A DNA stretch of 64,000 nucleotides from an uncultured Saprospiraceae bacterium (GCA_937872385.1 CALMSO010000061.1:21953-85952), one strand, 5' to 3'. Positions 1 through 7,520 are shown, counted from the stretch's first letter. Numbers and translations: made by a program. Notes: generated by a model not told the origin, from the sequence alone.

Positions 1-2
1 TG

Positions 3-1094
3 TCCCATTCGCGCACGGATATGGCCTGGGCTGCGCTCAAACTCGGCCGCACTCGCGCCGCGAATGCCTACGCAACGGAAGCCCTGCAAATAGCCCAAGA
101 ACTCGGTGCTCGCACCGCCCGGCGCAATGCTTATCGGGCGCTCGCGCAAATTGCCGTGCAGGAGCGCCGCTTTGAAACCGCTTTTGATTGGCAACGCCAG
201 TATTACGAATTGAAAGACAGCCTGTTTAATGAAGATAAAAATAAGGTCGTCCACGAGCTGCAAGTACAGTACGAAACTGCCAAAAAAGAACAACAAATAT
301 CTGAAAATCAGATTCTTATAGAAAAACGTACTTTGCAGCGCAATGGCTTCATCATCGTAGCGGTTTTATCCGGGTTGTTGGCCATTTCTATATTTCTCAG
401 CCTCAGAAGTCGCCTGCGCTATCATCAGCGATTGCAGGCCCAGCGCATCCGCGAGCTGGAGCAGGCGCAAAAAATTGTCGCCTTAGACGCTATGGTGCAG
501 GGGCAGGAGGAAGAGCGGCGGCGCGTAGCGAAAGATTTGCACGATGGGCTGGGCGGTTTGCTCTCGTCTATCAAGCATCATTTTCGGGCGGTAAGCGAGC
601 AAAACGAGGCACTTGGTGCGTTGCCGGTTTATCAAAAAACCAACGCCATGCTCGACGAAGCCCACGAGGAGGTGCGCCGCATCGCCCACGACATGATGCC
701 CGATGCGCTGGCAAAGTTGGGTTTGATAGCCGCCATCGAAGATTTAGCAGACAGCTATCAGCTTAGTATGCAGGTTTCGGTTCAGCATTTCGATTGTGAA
801 AAATATTTTGATAAAGTACTGGAAGTCAATTTGTTCCGAATAGTGCAAGAGCTGTTGCAAAACATCGCCAAGCACGCGCGGGCCACGCAGGTTTTCATCC
901 AACTGAGCCAGTTCGACCACACGCTCACCCTGACGGTGGAAGACAATGGCGTCGGGTTTGATTATGCGCAAGCCAGCGAAAGCGGTCTGGGTTTGAAAAA
1001 TATTGCTTCGCGCGTTGCCTGGCTCGGCGGCAGCATGAACATAGAAACGGCACCCGGCAAAGGTGTTCTGACGATTATTCAGACGCCCCTGTGA
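3..1094 (+). CDS. Sensor histidine kinase, 5' end outside the window
   Basis: The C-terminal part of a two-component sensor kinase of the HisKA_3 (NarX/DegS-like) class. The reading frame is open to the window edge, so the start lies upstream and residues are counted from the Met codon at 21. The first ~70 residues are helical and TPR-like, followed by a coiled coil and one membrane helix at about 109-128. The phosphoacceptor box with DLHDGLG has its His at 174. The ATPase domain shows an N box (Asn281), DNGVGF (308-313) and GLGL (322-325). Kinases of this class normally phosphorylate a LuxR/NarL-type regulator; none is visible here, so it may lie upstream. The stop abuts the convergent stop of the enoyl-CoA hydratase gene with no gap. 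The signal sensed is unknown. Confidence 0.93.
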   Translation, partial: SHSRTDMAWAALKLGRTRAANAYATEALQIAQELGARTARRNAYRALAQIAVQERRFETAFDWQRQYYELKDSLFNEDKNKVVHELQVQYETAKKEQQISENQILIEKRTLQRNGFIIVAVLSGLLAISIFLSLRSRLRYHQRLQAQRIRELEQAQKIVALDAMVQGQEEERRRVAKDLHDGLGGLLSSIKHHFRAVSEQNEALGALPVYQKTNAMLDEAHEEVRRIAHDMMPDALAKLGLIAAIEDLADSYQLSMQVSVQHFDCEKYFDKVLEVNLFRIVQELLQNIAKHARATQVFIQLSQFDHTLTLTVEDNGVGFDYAQASESGLGLKNIASRVAWLGGSMNIETAPGKGVLTIIQTPL

Positions 1095-1883
1095 CTATTT
1101 TCCGGTGAAGGCAGGGGGGCGTTTTTCAATAAAAGCTGCTGCGCCCTCCCGGAAGTCGGTGGTATCAGTGGTGTTGCCAAATTCTGTGACTTCACGAGCG
1201 AAACCATCCTGTTTTTCATCAAAATACGCATTCACACTTTCAATAATTTTTGCAATGGCAACCGGGCCTTTGGTCGTAATTTTAGCTAACAATTCTTTTG
1301 CTTTATTTACTTCCTCGCCTGCGGGCACTACATAGTTTACCAATCCTAACCGATGCGCTTCTTCCGCGCCGATGATGTCGGCGGTCATCAGTAATTCCAT
1401 TGCTTTCGTTTTGCCAATATATTGCACTAAACGCTGCGTGCCGCCGTAACCGGGTATGATGCCGAGATTGACCTCCGGCTGTCCGAATCGGGCGCGCTCG
1501 CCCGCCACCCGCAGATGACAGGCCATAGCCAATTCGCAGCCACCGCCCAGCGCAAAGCCGTTCACTGCTGCAATGACCGGTTTCGGAAATCGCTCGATGA
1601 GGAAGAAGATGTCCTGCCCGCGTTGGGCCATGGCTGCGCCAGTGCTTGCATTCAATGCCAGAAATTCCTTGATATCCGCACCTGCTACAAAGGCCTTTCC
1701 GCCGGCTCCGGTGATGATGATGCCTTTCAGACCAGCGCGCGTGGGCGCATCTTCGCCGAAAAACTGCTGCAGCTCCAGCATGGTTTGGGTGTTTAGCGCA
1801 TTCAGTGCCTGCGGCCGGTTGATGGTCAGGATGAGAATACCCTCTTCTTCGGTCAAAAGCAAGTTTTCGTAGGTCATGTCCAT
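1095..1883 (-). CDS. Enoyl-CoA hydratase/isomerase family protein
   Basis: A 262-residue crotonase-fold protein, the usual length for enoyl-CoA hydratase, which adds water to 2-trans-enoyl-CoA in fatty acid or amino acid degradation. The oxyanion-hole segment reads AFVAGADIKEF (64-74). Both catalytic glutamates of the hydratase class are present: Glu117 in GGGCEL and Glu137 in GQPEVNLG. That favours a true hydratase over an isomerase or decarboxylase of the same fold. A second Met two codons in is an equally good start. A Bacteroidota -7 box lies just upstream (1897-1904, minus strand), so the gene is probably its own transcription unit. The substrate chain length cannot be told from sequence. 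Confidence 0.93.
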   Translation of the reverse strand: MDMTYENLLLTEEEGILILTINRPQALNALNTQTMLELQQFFGEDAPTRAGLKGIIITGAGGKAFVAGADIKEFLALNASTGAAMAQRGQDIFFLIERFPKPVIAAVNGFALGGGCELAMACHLRVAGERARFGQPEVNLGIIPGYGGTQRLVQYIGKTKAMELLMTADIIGAEEAHRLGLVNYVVPAGEEVNKAKELLAKITTKGPVAIAKIIESVNAYFDEKQDGFAREVTEFGNTTDTTDFREGAAAFIEKRPPAFTGK

Positions 1884-1896
1884 TTTGTTTTCTCGA

Positions 1897-1904
1897 CAAA
1901 GATA
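1897..1904 (-). promoter_or_regulatory. Putative -7 promoter element of the enoyl-CoA hydratase gene
   Basis: On the minus strand this reads TATCTTTG, an exact match to the Bacteroidota -7 consensus TAnnTTTG, 13 nt upstream of the start codon. No clear TTTG -33 element is seen about 20 nt further upstream. Confidence 0.5.
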
Positions 1905-1973
1905 AAAAAATTGCCCCTCCGATTTTCATCGAAACAGCAATTTTTAAAACCTCAGATCAACCTTTCAGCTATC

Positions 1974-3053
1974 TCAACTTTCCTTCACCTCCTGTGCTTC
2001 AATCACCCGCCCTTGCGTATTGATGGATTCCTCGTGAATGGCTTTGAAAAATTCATACACAAAATCAGCGGTCAGCCCTTTGGCCTTGCCTTTGGCCACG
2101 CTGCGCTCCAAGATTTCGCCCCAGCGGTCTGGCTGTAGAATGGCAATGTTGTTGCGCTTTTTGTATTCGCCAATTTGCTCCGACAGCTTCATGCGGCTTT
2201 GCAATAAGCTTAGCAATTCGTCGTCAATTTCGTCAATTTCGTGGCGCAGGTGCTCCAAAGTGGGCAGGAAATCACTGTCGTAAGTAGCCTTGCGCACTTT
2301 CAGTTGGGCAATCAATTCCTTAAATTGCGTCGGCGTGATCTGTTGCTTAGCATCGCTCCAAGCCGCATCGGGTGTCGAGTGTACTTCGGTCATCACCCCG
2401 TCGTAGTTCAGGTCCATTGCCTTTTGCGCCACGTCGAGCAGCGTATCGCGGCGGCCACAAATGTGGCTGTTGTCGCACAAGATGCCCAAGTCCGGGAAAA
2501 TGCGCTTCAGCTCCACGGCAATCTCCCAGCGCGGCACGTTGCGGTATTTCGTTTCGCTATGGTGCGAAAAGCCCCGGTGGATCACCGCTACTTGCGTAAT
2601 GCCCGCCTTGTAAATCCGCTCAATTGCGCCAATCCACAGCTTCAAATCCGGGTTCACCGGGTTCTTCACTAATACCGGGATGTCCACGCCTTTCAGCGCA
2701 TCCGCCACTTCCTGCACCGAGAAAGGATTCACCGTGGTGCGCGCCCCAAGCCACAGCACATCAATGCCGTACTTTAGCGCCTCGAATACATGCTGCGTAT
2801 TGGCCACTTCGGTTGTCACCTTGAGGCCGGTCTCCTGTTTCACCTGCTTCAGCCAGCCGAGGCCCACCGTGCCCACGCCCTCAAATTCGCCCGGACGCGT
2901 GCGCGGCTTCCAGATGCCCGCCCGAAACAGATCAATGCCCTGCGGTGCTAAGCCCCGCGCGGTTTCCAGCACCTGCTCCTCCGTTTCCGCGCTGCACGGC
3001 CCCGCAATGATAAACGGGCGCTTTTTAAAAATAGGTTGGATGTTCATTTCCAT
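1974..3053 (-). CDS. Bifunctional 3-deoxy-7-phosphoheptulonate synthase / chorismate mutase
   Basis: A 359-residue fusion enzyme of aromatic amino acid synthesis. Residues ~10-260 are a class I-beta DAHP synthase, joining phosphoenolpyruvate and erythrose 4-phosphate, with the motifs IAGPCSAE and KPRTRP. Residues ~265-350 are an AroQ-type helical chorismate mutase (LRHEIDEIDDELLSLL, later MKLSEQIGEYKK), converting chorismate to prephenate. This domain order is typical of Bacteroidota, where the mutase partner is thought to let prephenate or chorismate feed back on the synthase. It is the last gene of the aromatic set reading from pheA, but a 600-bp gap with palindromes separates it from tyrA. 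It may therefore have its own promoter, although I see no convincing -7 box just upstream. Confidence 0.95.
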   Translation of the reverse strand: MEMNIQPIFKKRPFIIAGPCSAETEEQVLETARGLAPQGIDLFRAGIWKPRTRPGEFEGVGTVGLGWLKQVKQETGLKVTTEVANTQHVFEALKYGIDVLWLGARTTVNPFSVQEVADALKGVDIPVLVKNPVNPDLKLWIGAIERIYKAGITQVAVIHRGFSHHSETKYRNVPRWEIAVELKRIFPDLGILCDNSHICGRRDTLLDVAQKAMDLNYDGVMTEVHSTPDAAWSDAKQQITPTQFKELIAQLKVRKATYDSDFLPTLEHLRHEIDEIDDELLSLLQSRMKLSEQIGEYKKRNNIAILQPDRWGEILERSVAKGKAKGLTADFVYEFFKAIHEESINTQGRVIEAQEVKES

Positions 3054-3653
3054 ATCGCTTCGTTTTTTAGTTTACAATTTAGTTATGAATTATGAGTTTT
3101 AAGTTATTACACACTTTTACATTTTACATTTAGTGTTTTATATTTTGCGGTTTCATCTGGGCGTGCCCCTGCGGGTCGGGCTATCCGCTCTCACCTTCCC
3201 TACGGTCGGTACCGCTACTATCCCTCACGCAACAGCCGTTTTCAAATTGGTATAATACGTAATGGGATATTGTTATTTGGATAATTTTTTATTTTGATAT
3301 CTAACACTTTACGAATTTTTGTTAAAAATTATGTCCGAGGACTAACCAATCATTTCTTGATAGCGCCAAACCCGTAGGGTTGAAAAAATTATAATTGCTA
3401 TCATCATCATTTACCCGAAAACCCCGTGAGGGGTGGCACACCGCCCGTATTTTATATCACCCCTATCGGGGTTCTAAAAAATTGTAATGTTCCTATTTGC
3501 TATAAATATTTCACCCCCTTCGGGGTTTTGCTTGGCACATCCGTCCCAACCATGATTTTATACTTACATGATGCCTATGGTTCAAGATGAAAAAATCACA
3601 TCCATCACGATTAGACAAGATACCCTACGGGCTGCCCCGCTCGGCATCAACCC
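3054..3653. other. 600-bp intergenic region rich in short palindromes
   Basis: No credible gene on either strand. Next to the DAHP synthase start is AT-rich simple sequence (3075-3145). A block at 3160-3232 with words such as CCTGCGGGTCGGGC and CTATCCCTCACGC looks like a dispersed intergenic repeat (inference). At 3368-3526 there are four short GC-rich palindromes separated by AT-rich sequence. The region divides tyrA from the DAHP synthase gene, and the hairpins could affect readthrough. Confidence 0.6.
3368..3526. repeat. Cluster of four CCCC-loop-GGGG palindromes
   Basis: Four short inverted repeats: aaacccgtagggtt (3368-3381), accccgtgaggggt (3421-3434), acccctatcggggt (3459-3472) and acccccttcggggt (3513-3526). 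All have a C-rich arm, a short loop and a G-rich arm, with AT-rich spacers. The pattern resembles the REP-like intergenic palindromes seen in many Bacteroidota genomes (general knowledge). I see no transposase linked to it here. Confidence 0.6.
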
Positions 3654-4523
3654 CTACACCTTTTTCAACGATTGCGCCTTCACATTCAATATCGGTCGTA
3701 TCCGATTCGCCTCCAAAATTAATTCATAAAACGTCTCGAAGTCCTTCTTAATCAACAAACTACGAAAGCGCGACAACTGGTTGATATGCTCGTCCAGCAC
3801 ATCCAGCACATTATCCCGATTCTGCCGAAAAATGGGCACCCACATATCCGCCGAACTCTTCGCCAAGCGCACCGTCGAGTCGAAGCCTCCGCTCGCCAAC
3901 TCAAAAATCCGGCTCTCGTCGCGCTCCTTTTCCAGCACCGTGAGCGCCAACGCAAACGAGCTGATATGCGCAATATGCGACACGTACGCCGTGTGTACGT
4001 CGTGCTCGCGCGCGTTGAGGTACACCAATTTCATGGGGATCGAGCGGTACAATCGTTCCGCCGTTTCTACCGCACTGGGGTCGCTGGCTTCCACATCGCA
4101 CAGCACCGTGCATTTGTGGTCGAAAAGGTTTGGAATAGCGGCCTCCGGCCCCGAATATTCCGTGCCCGCCATCGGGTGCGTGGCTACAAAGCGCCCTCGA
4201 TTCGGATGATTTTTCAGGTTTTCCAACAGCCGCTCTTTGGTAGAGCCTACATCTATTACTGTCTGATTTTCAGATACTTGATCTAAGATTTGTGGCAGTA
4301 AGTGCATCATTACATCCACTGGCGTAGCCACGATGATGAGGTCACTTTGCACAATGGCGTCCTCCAAGAGCATGTCCTCGTCAATCAAACGCCGTCGCAC
4401 CGCTTTGTCTAAATTATCTTGGCTAGCATCCACGCCGATGATGCGCGTTGCAAAGCCGTTTTCTTTGAGCGTAATGGCGAGCGAGCCGCCGATGAGTCCG
4501 ATTCCTATTATTGTAATGGTCAT
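3654..4523 (-). CDS. tyrA: Prephenate dehydrogenase
   Basis: A 289-residue NAD(P)-dependent dehydrogenase that oxidatively decarboxylates prephenate to 4-hydroxyphenylpyruvate, the precursor of tyrosine. The N-terminal Rossmann motif is GIGLIGGS (7-14). The catalytic His116 sits in the hallmark HPMAGTEYSG. The C-terminal helical dimerisation domain is complete; there is no fused chorismate mutase or ACT domain. It lies 91 bp downstream of the aminotransferase gene in the same direction and fits between pheA and the DAHP synthase/chorismate mutase as the tyrosine branch. An arogenate dehydrogenase role is possible but less likely for this phylum. Confidence 0.95.
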   Translation of the reverse strand: MTITIIGIGLIGGSLAITLKENGFATRIIGVDASQDNLDKAVRRRLIDEDMLLEDAIVQSDLIIVATPVDVMMHLLPQILDQVSENQTVIDVGSTKERLLENLKNHPNRGRFVATHPMAGTEYSGPEAAIPNLFDHKCTVLCDVEASDPSAVETAERLYRSIPMKLVYLNAREHDVHTAYVSHIAHISSFALALTVLEKERDESRIFELASGGFDSTVRLAKSSADMWVPIFRQNRDNVLDVLDEHINQLSRFRSLLIKKDFETFYELILEANRIRPILNVKAQSLKKV

Positions 4524-4614
4524 AATGGTACACTGATTTATGATACACTGATTTTTTATGATGTAACTGATTTTGACTAATTTTTTGATTTAAATCTTAA
4601 AATATCATCATTTA

Positions 4615-5802
4615 TCAAATCAGTGTCCTATCTTTTATTCCAATATTTAATTTGATACGACGAATGGCTTCTTCAAAAATCGCGCCGTCGCTACATAAAG
4701 AAATTCGTAAGAACTCCTCCCCTTGCGAGCCAAAAATGCCACCCGGTGTAATAAAAACATTTACTTTGTATAATATTTCATCCGAGAGTTCATAGCCATT
4801 TTTATACTGACTTGGCACCTTTGCCCAAACAAACATGCCTACCTGCTCGGTCGAGTACGTACATTCTAACAAATCCAGCAGCTCAAATACCTTTTCCCGG
4901 CGCTCCCGATATACCGCATTGAGCGAGGCGTACCACTCCGGCGGGTTTTGCAGGGCGCGGGCTGCTGCCATTTGCGCAGGTTTGAACATCCCGGAGTCCA
5001 TATTGCTCTTGAAACGCAGCACATCCTGTAGATATTCTTGCCGCCCGGCCAGCATCCCGATGCGCCAGCCAGCCATGTTGTGCGATTTGCTCAGCGAATT
5101 CAGTTCCAGCGCTACATCTTTAGCGCCGGGCACGCTCAGCAAGCTGTTGGGGCGCTCGTTGAGGATAAACGAATACGGATTGTCATTGCAAATCAGGATG
5201 TTATATTGTTTAGCAAAAGCCACTAATTCCATAAAAAAATGCACCGGCGCCTGCGTACCCGTGGGCATATGCGGATAATTCACCCACATAATTTTTACGC
5301 GGCTCAAATCTTGCTGTGCTAAAGCGTCGAGATCTGGTAGCCAACCATTAAATGCATGTAATTCATAATCAATAGGTTGTGCCCCTGCCAGCGTTACAGC
5401 GGCGCGGTAGGTCGGGTAGCCAGGATTGGGCACCAGCGCGGCGTCGCCTGCTTCGAGGTAGGTCATGCAAATGTGCATAATGCCTTCCTTCGAGCCGATG
5501 AGCGGTAAGATTTCGCGGTTGGCATCGAGCGTCACATCAAACCAGGTCTGGTACCATTCGGCGAAAGCCTGGCGCAGCTCCGGTACACCCTGATAGCTCT
5601 GGTAGGCGTGGCTATTGCGTTCGCGGCTGTGCAGCAGCAGGGTGTCAATGGTGTCCTGTGCGGGGGGCAGGTCGGGGCTGCCGATGCCGAGGTTGAGCAC
5701 GTCTTTGCCGGCGGCGCGCATTTGGGCAATTTCACGCAGCTTTTGCGAAAAATAATATTCTTGGATGCTGTCGAGTCGTTTAGCGGTTTTGATATTTATC
5801 AT
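4615..5802 (-). CDS. PLP-dependent aminotransferase, class I/II, of the aromatic operon
   Basis: A 395-residue fold-type I aminotransferase. Lys239 in SLSKSHNMAGWRIG is the Schiff-base lysine, NYPHMPTG (175-182) is the usual substrate/PLP-loop motif, and NDNPYSF (207-213) carries cofactor contacts. It resembles the LL-diaminopimelate/aspartate aminotransferase group. Its place between pheA and tyrA argues that it transaminates phenylpyruvate and 4-hydroxyphenylpyruvate to Phe and Tyr (inference from context). Gaps of 50 bp upstream and 91 bp downstream suit one operon. Short repeated words fill the downstream gap. Substrate specificity cannot be read from sequence. Confidence 0.9.
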   Translation of the reverse strand: MINIKTAKRLDSIQEYYFSQKLREIAQMRAAGKDVLNLGIGSPDLPPAQDTIDTLLLHSRERNSHAYQSYQGVPELRQAFAEWYQTWFDVTLDANREILPLIGSKEGIMHICMTYLEAGDAALVPNPGYPTYRAAVTLAGAQPIDYELHAFNGWLPDLDALAQQDLSRVKIMWVNYPHMPTGTQAPVHFFMELVAFAKQYNILICNDNPYSFILNERPNSLLSVPGAKDVALELNSLSKSHNMAGWRIGMLAGRQEYLQDVLRFKSNMDSGMFKPAQMAAARALQNPPEWYASLNAVYRERREKVFELLDLLECTYSTEQVGMFVWAKVPSQYKNGYELSDEILYKVNVFITPGGIFGSQGEEFLRISLCSDGAIFEEAIRRIKLNIGIKDRTLI

Positions 5803-5852
5803 GATATTAATGGTGTAACGTTGTAATGGTTTAGGGTGTAATGGTGTAAAGT

Positions 5853-6236
5853 TTAGCTGATGTCGGTAATGGAAATAATTTTATCATCTTGGAATTGAAA
5901 AACAGATTTACCTTGCAAGGCTAAGGTATCGCCTTTTTTCATGCCATTCGGCAAATCTGTTGCCAGAACTGCCTGATAATCAATGTCAATGGTGATGTTA
6001 TTGTCATTGAAAATAAGATTTGTAATGCGCTGCTCCCGCGTTTGAAAAAACTGTTTTGCCTGCTCTGCCTGCTGCCGGAAAGCCGCTATGCCATTTATCT
6101 GAATATTTACTTCTCCATTGGAAATGTTTTTAAACTCAATGGCTTTGTGTAAATGTTCGAGCATAGCATCCACATCAAAATTATTATACGCCTTGATATA
6201 TTGCTCGATGTAATATTGTTGTAATTGTGGCTCCAT
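5853..6236 (-). CDS. Small NTF2-like (SnoaL-like) protein of the aromatic operon
   Basis: About 127 residues from the Met at 6236, or 130 from the Met at 6245, which would overlap the pheA stop by 8 nt. The layout is typical of the NTF2/SnoaL fold: an N-terminal helix pair (QQYYIEQYIKAYNNFDVDAMLEHLH), then beta strands. There is no signal peptide. Members of this fold may be enzymes such as ketosteroid isomerase-like proteins, or ligand binders, and the active site is too variable to assign a reaction. Its location between pheA and the aminotransferase gene is unusual. A role in aromatic metabolism is only an inference from context. Confidence 0.82.
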   Translation of the reverse strand: MEPQLQQYYIEQYIKAYNNFDVDAMLEHLHKAIEFKNISNGEVNIQINGIAAFRQQAEQAKQFFQTREQRITNLIFNDNNITIDIDYQAVLATDLPNGMKKGDTLALQGKSVFQFQDDKIISITDIS

Positions 6237-6237
6237 A

Positions 6238-7131
6238 TTAATCATAATGTTTACCTTGTTGATAAATGCCCAGCACACGCAAATCGTGCGTAATAGGTCG
6301 AATAGCCTCAATGGCTTGCTCGTAGGTCAGGTCGTCTCCGTCCATCACGAAATCGAGAAAAAAGCGATACTCCCAGGGTTTGCCCACGATGGGGGCCGAC
6401 TGGATTTTGGTCAGATTGGCGTGGTACGCTGCCAGCACCGCCAGCACCTTGTGCAAACTACCCACAGTGTGGTCCACGGCAAAACAAAGCGAAACCTTGT
6501 TGGCATCGTGCGGCAGCAGCCCGTAGCCCATGGGTTCTAAGATCAAGAAGCGCGTGTAGTTCTGTTTATTGGTTTCGATGCTTTCTCGGAGTATGTCCAA
6601 ACCATACATTTCGGCGGCCAAGCTACTGGCAATAGCTCCGGTGTGCAATAGGTGGCGTTCGCGCACCTGGCGGGCGCTGAGGGCCGTGTCTTCGGTTTCT
6701 ACCAGCCGGATGTGCGGATATTGCCGAAAAAATTCGCGGCACTGCTCAATGGCCATCGGGTGCGAGTGCACCTCGCGCAGGTCTTCGATGCCTTGCCCAG
6801 GTAGGGCCAGCAGGTTTTGCTTGATGCGCAAAAATACTTCGCCTACAATGTGGAGCCGGGAATTGTAAATCAAGGCATAATTGAACAGAATGGCACCGGC
6901 TAAGGTGTTTTCGATAGCCATAATGGCCACGTCAGTGTCTCGTTGTTGTTCTGTTTTGTCCACCATTTCGGCGAAAGTAAGGGCTGGTATAATGCGGAGC
7001 GCCCGCCCACTGAACCAGTGCTTGGCCGCGATTTCGTGGAAGGCCCCCGCGCCGCCCTGAATACACACGCGAAGGGCCGATGGCGCGTTGTCATCGTGAA
7101 GGTCTTGTTCGGTCGCCTCTGTTTGTAACAT
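6238..7131 (-). CDS. pheA: Prephenate dehydratase with C-terminal ACT domain
   Basis: About 297 residues, starting at the Met at 7131, which lies ~35 nt after the T-run of a leader terminator. An upstream TTG at 7167 would overlap that terminator and is unlikely. The periplasmic-binding-like catalytic domain opens with IQGGAGAFHEIAA and contains the TRF catalytic motif in NYTRFLILEP. It converts prephenate to phenylpyruvate. The ACT domain follows (KVSLCFAVDHTVGSLHKVL). Its usual ESRP motif, part of the Phe-binding site, reads IQSAP here, so allosteric control may be altered. It heads the aromatic operon and is preceded by two tandem Phe/Tyr leader peptides with terminators. Confidence 0.95.
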   Translation of the reverse strand: MLQTEATEQDLHDDNAPSALRVCIQGGAGAFHEIAAKHWFSGRALRIIPALTFAEMVDKTEQQRDTDVAIMAIENTLAGAILFNYALIYNSRLHIVGEVFLRIKQNLLALPGQGIEDLREVHSHPMAIEQCREFFRQYPHIRLVETEDTALSARQVRERHLLHTGAIASSLAAEMYGLDILRESIETNKQNYTRFLILEPMGYGLLPHDANKVSLCFAVDHTVGSLHKVLAVLAAYHANLTKIQSAPIVGKPWEYRFFLDFVMDGDDLTYEQAIEAIRPITHDLRVLGIYQQGKHYD

Positions 7132-7165
7132 ATAGTTGCGTTTTTTAAACCTGACAGATTCTAAC

Positions 7166-7193
7166 AAAAAAATCCCGTCGGAGCGGGACTTTC
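7166..7193 (-). terminator. Attenuator terminator 1 (proximal to pheA)
   Basis: On the minus strand the RNA reads AAAGUCCCG, a short loop, then CGGGAU and a run of U. This gives a stem of 5 GC-rich pairs extended by A-U pairs, ending 35 nt before the pheA start. Its 5' arm (GUCCC) can pair instead with GGGAC in leader 1 (7233-7237 on the plus strand), so terminator and antiterminator exclude each other. Confidence 0.8.
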
Positions 7194-7219
7194 TGTAGCG
7201 AGATTTTTATCGAAAAAAA

Positions 7220-7300
7220 TCAACAACAGTGCGTCCCTTTATGCTGAGCATAAAAGTAAAAACGGGTGTAAAAATATCGCTGCGTTTGGTTAGGTTTCAT
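7220..7300 (-). CDS. Phe/Tyr leader peptide 1 (attenuation control of pheA)
   Basis: A 26-residue open frame starting at 7300 (or one Met earlier at 7303), with the core YFYTRFYFY: 3 Phe and 4 Tyr in 9 residues. It ends with TGA at 7220, after reading through GGGACG. The next structure is a Rho-independent terminator and then pheA. This is the classic arrangement for ribosome-mediated attenuation. When charged tRNA-Phe or tRNA-Tyr is scarce the ribosome stalls in the core, GGGAC stays free to pair with GUCCC of the terminator, and transcription continues. The second, upstream copy shares about 35 nt of near-identical sequence. The gene is too short for ordinary gene finders, and translation is inferred. 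Confidence 0.8.
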   Translation of the reverse strand: MKPNQTQRYFYTRFYFYAQHKGTHCC

Positions 7301-7331
7301 CATTACAAGGGTTTAAGCAAGTTGTAAAAAC

Positions 7332-7357
7332 AAAAAAGCCCCGCCTGAACGGGACTT
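7332..7357 (-). terminator. Attenuator terminator 2 (distal to pheA)
   Basis: Minus-strand RNA AAGUCCCG, a six-base loop, then CGGGGCUU and a U-run: eight base pairs including one G-U. It follows leader peptide 2. It conserves the GUCCC arm that can pair with GGGAC just after leader 2 (7399-7403 on the plus strand). Confidence 0.8.
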
Positions 7358-7404
7358 CCTGATTTTATCTTTCAACGCTTTTGAACAGCAAATCGGTCGT
7401 CCCT

Positions 7405-7467
7405 TTATGATCGAGCATAAAAGTAAAAACCGAAATAAAAAGCAGCTGCATTCAAGTGCGCATTCAT
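7405..7467 (-). CDS. Phe/Tyr leader peptide 2 (upstream tandem copy)
   Basis: A 20-residue open frame with the core FYFGFYFYA: 4 Phe and 3 Tyr in 8 residues. It begins 22 nt downstream of a perfect Bacteroidota -7 box. Its stop, TAA at 7405-7407, lies immediately before GGGACG, whereas leader 1 translates through the same segment because of a one-base difference. It is followed by its own terminator. The close match to leader 1 over the FYFY-coding stretch and the downstream ATAAAGGGACG shows that the two arose by tandem duplication of a unit of about 165 nt. Confidence 0.8.
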   Translation of the reverse strand: MNAHLNAAAFYFGFYFYARS

Positions 7468-7488
7468 GTCGAATTATTTAATTAGTTG

Positions 7489-7520
7489 CAAATGTAACTA
7501 TCTATTCGTTCTGTTGCAAG
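7489..7520 (-). promoter_or_regulatory. Promoter of the aromatic amino acid (pheA) operon
   Basis: On the minus strand the -33 element CTTG (7517-7520) and the -7 element TACATTTG (7489-7496) are 20 nt apart, fitting the Bacteroidota consensus TTTG-N19-21-TAnnTTTG. Transcription would start just before leader peptide 2 and run through both leaders into pheA. Confidence 0.75.

Noticed and set aside
7132..7167. A longer PheA starting at a TTG at 7167.
   Set aside because: The extra residues would be encoded by the attenuator terminator's T-run side. The ATG at 7131 matches the family start better.
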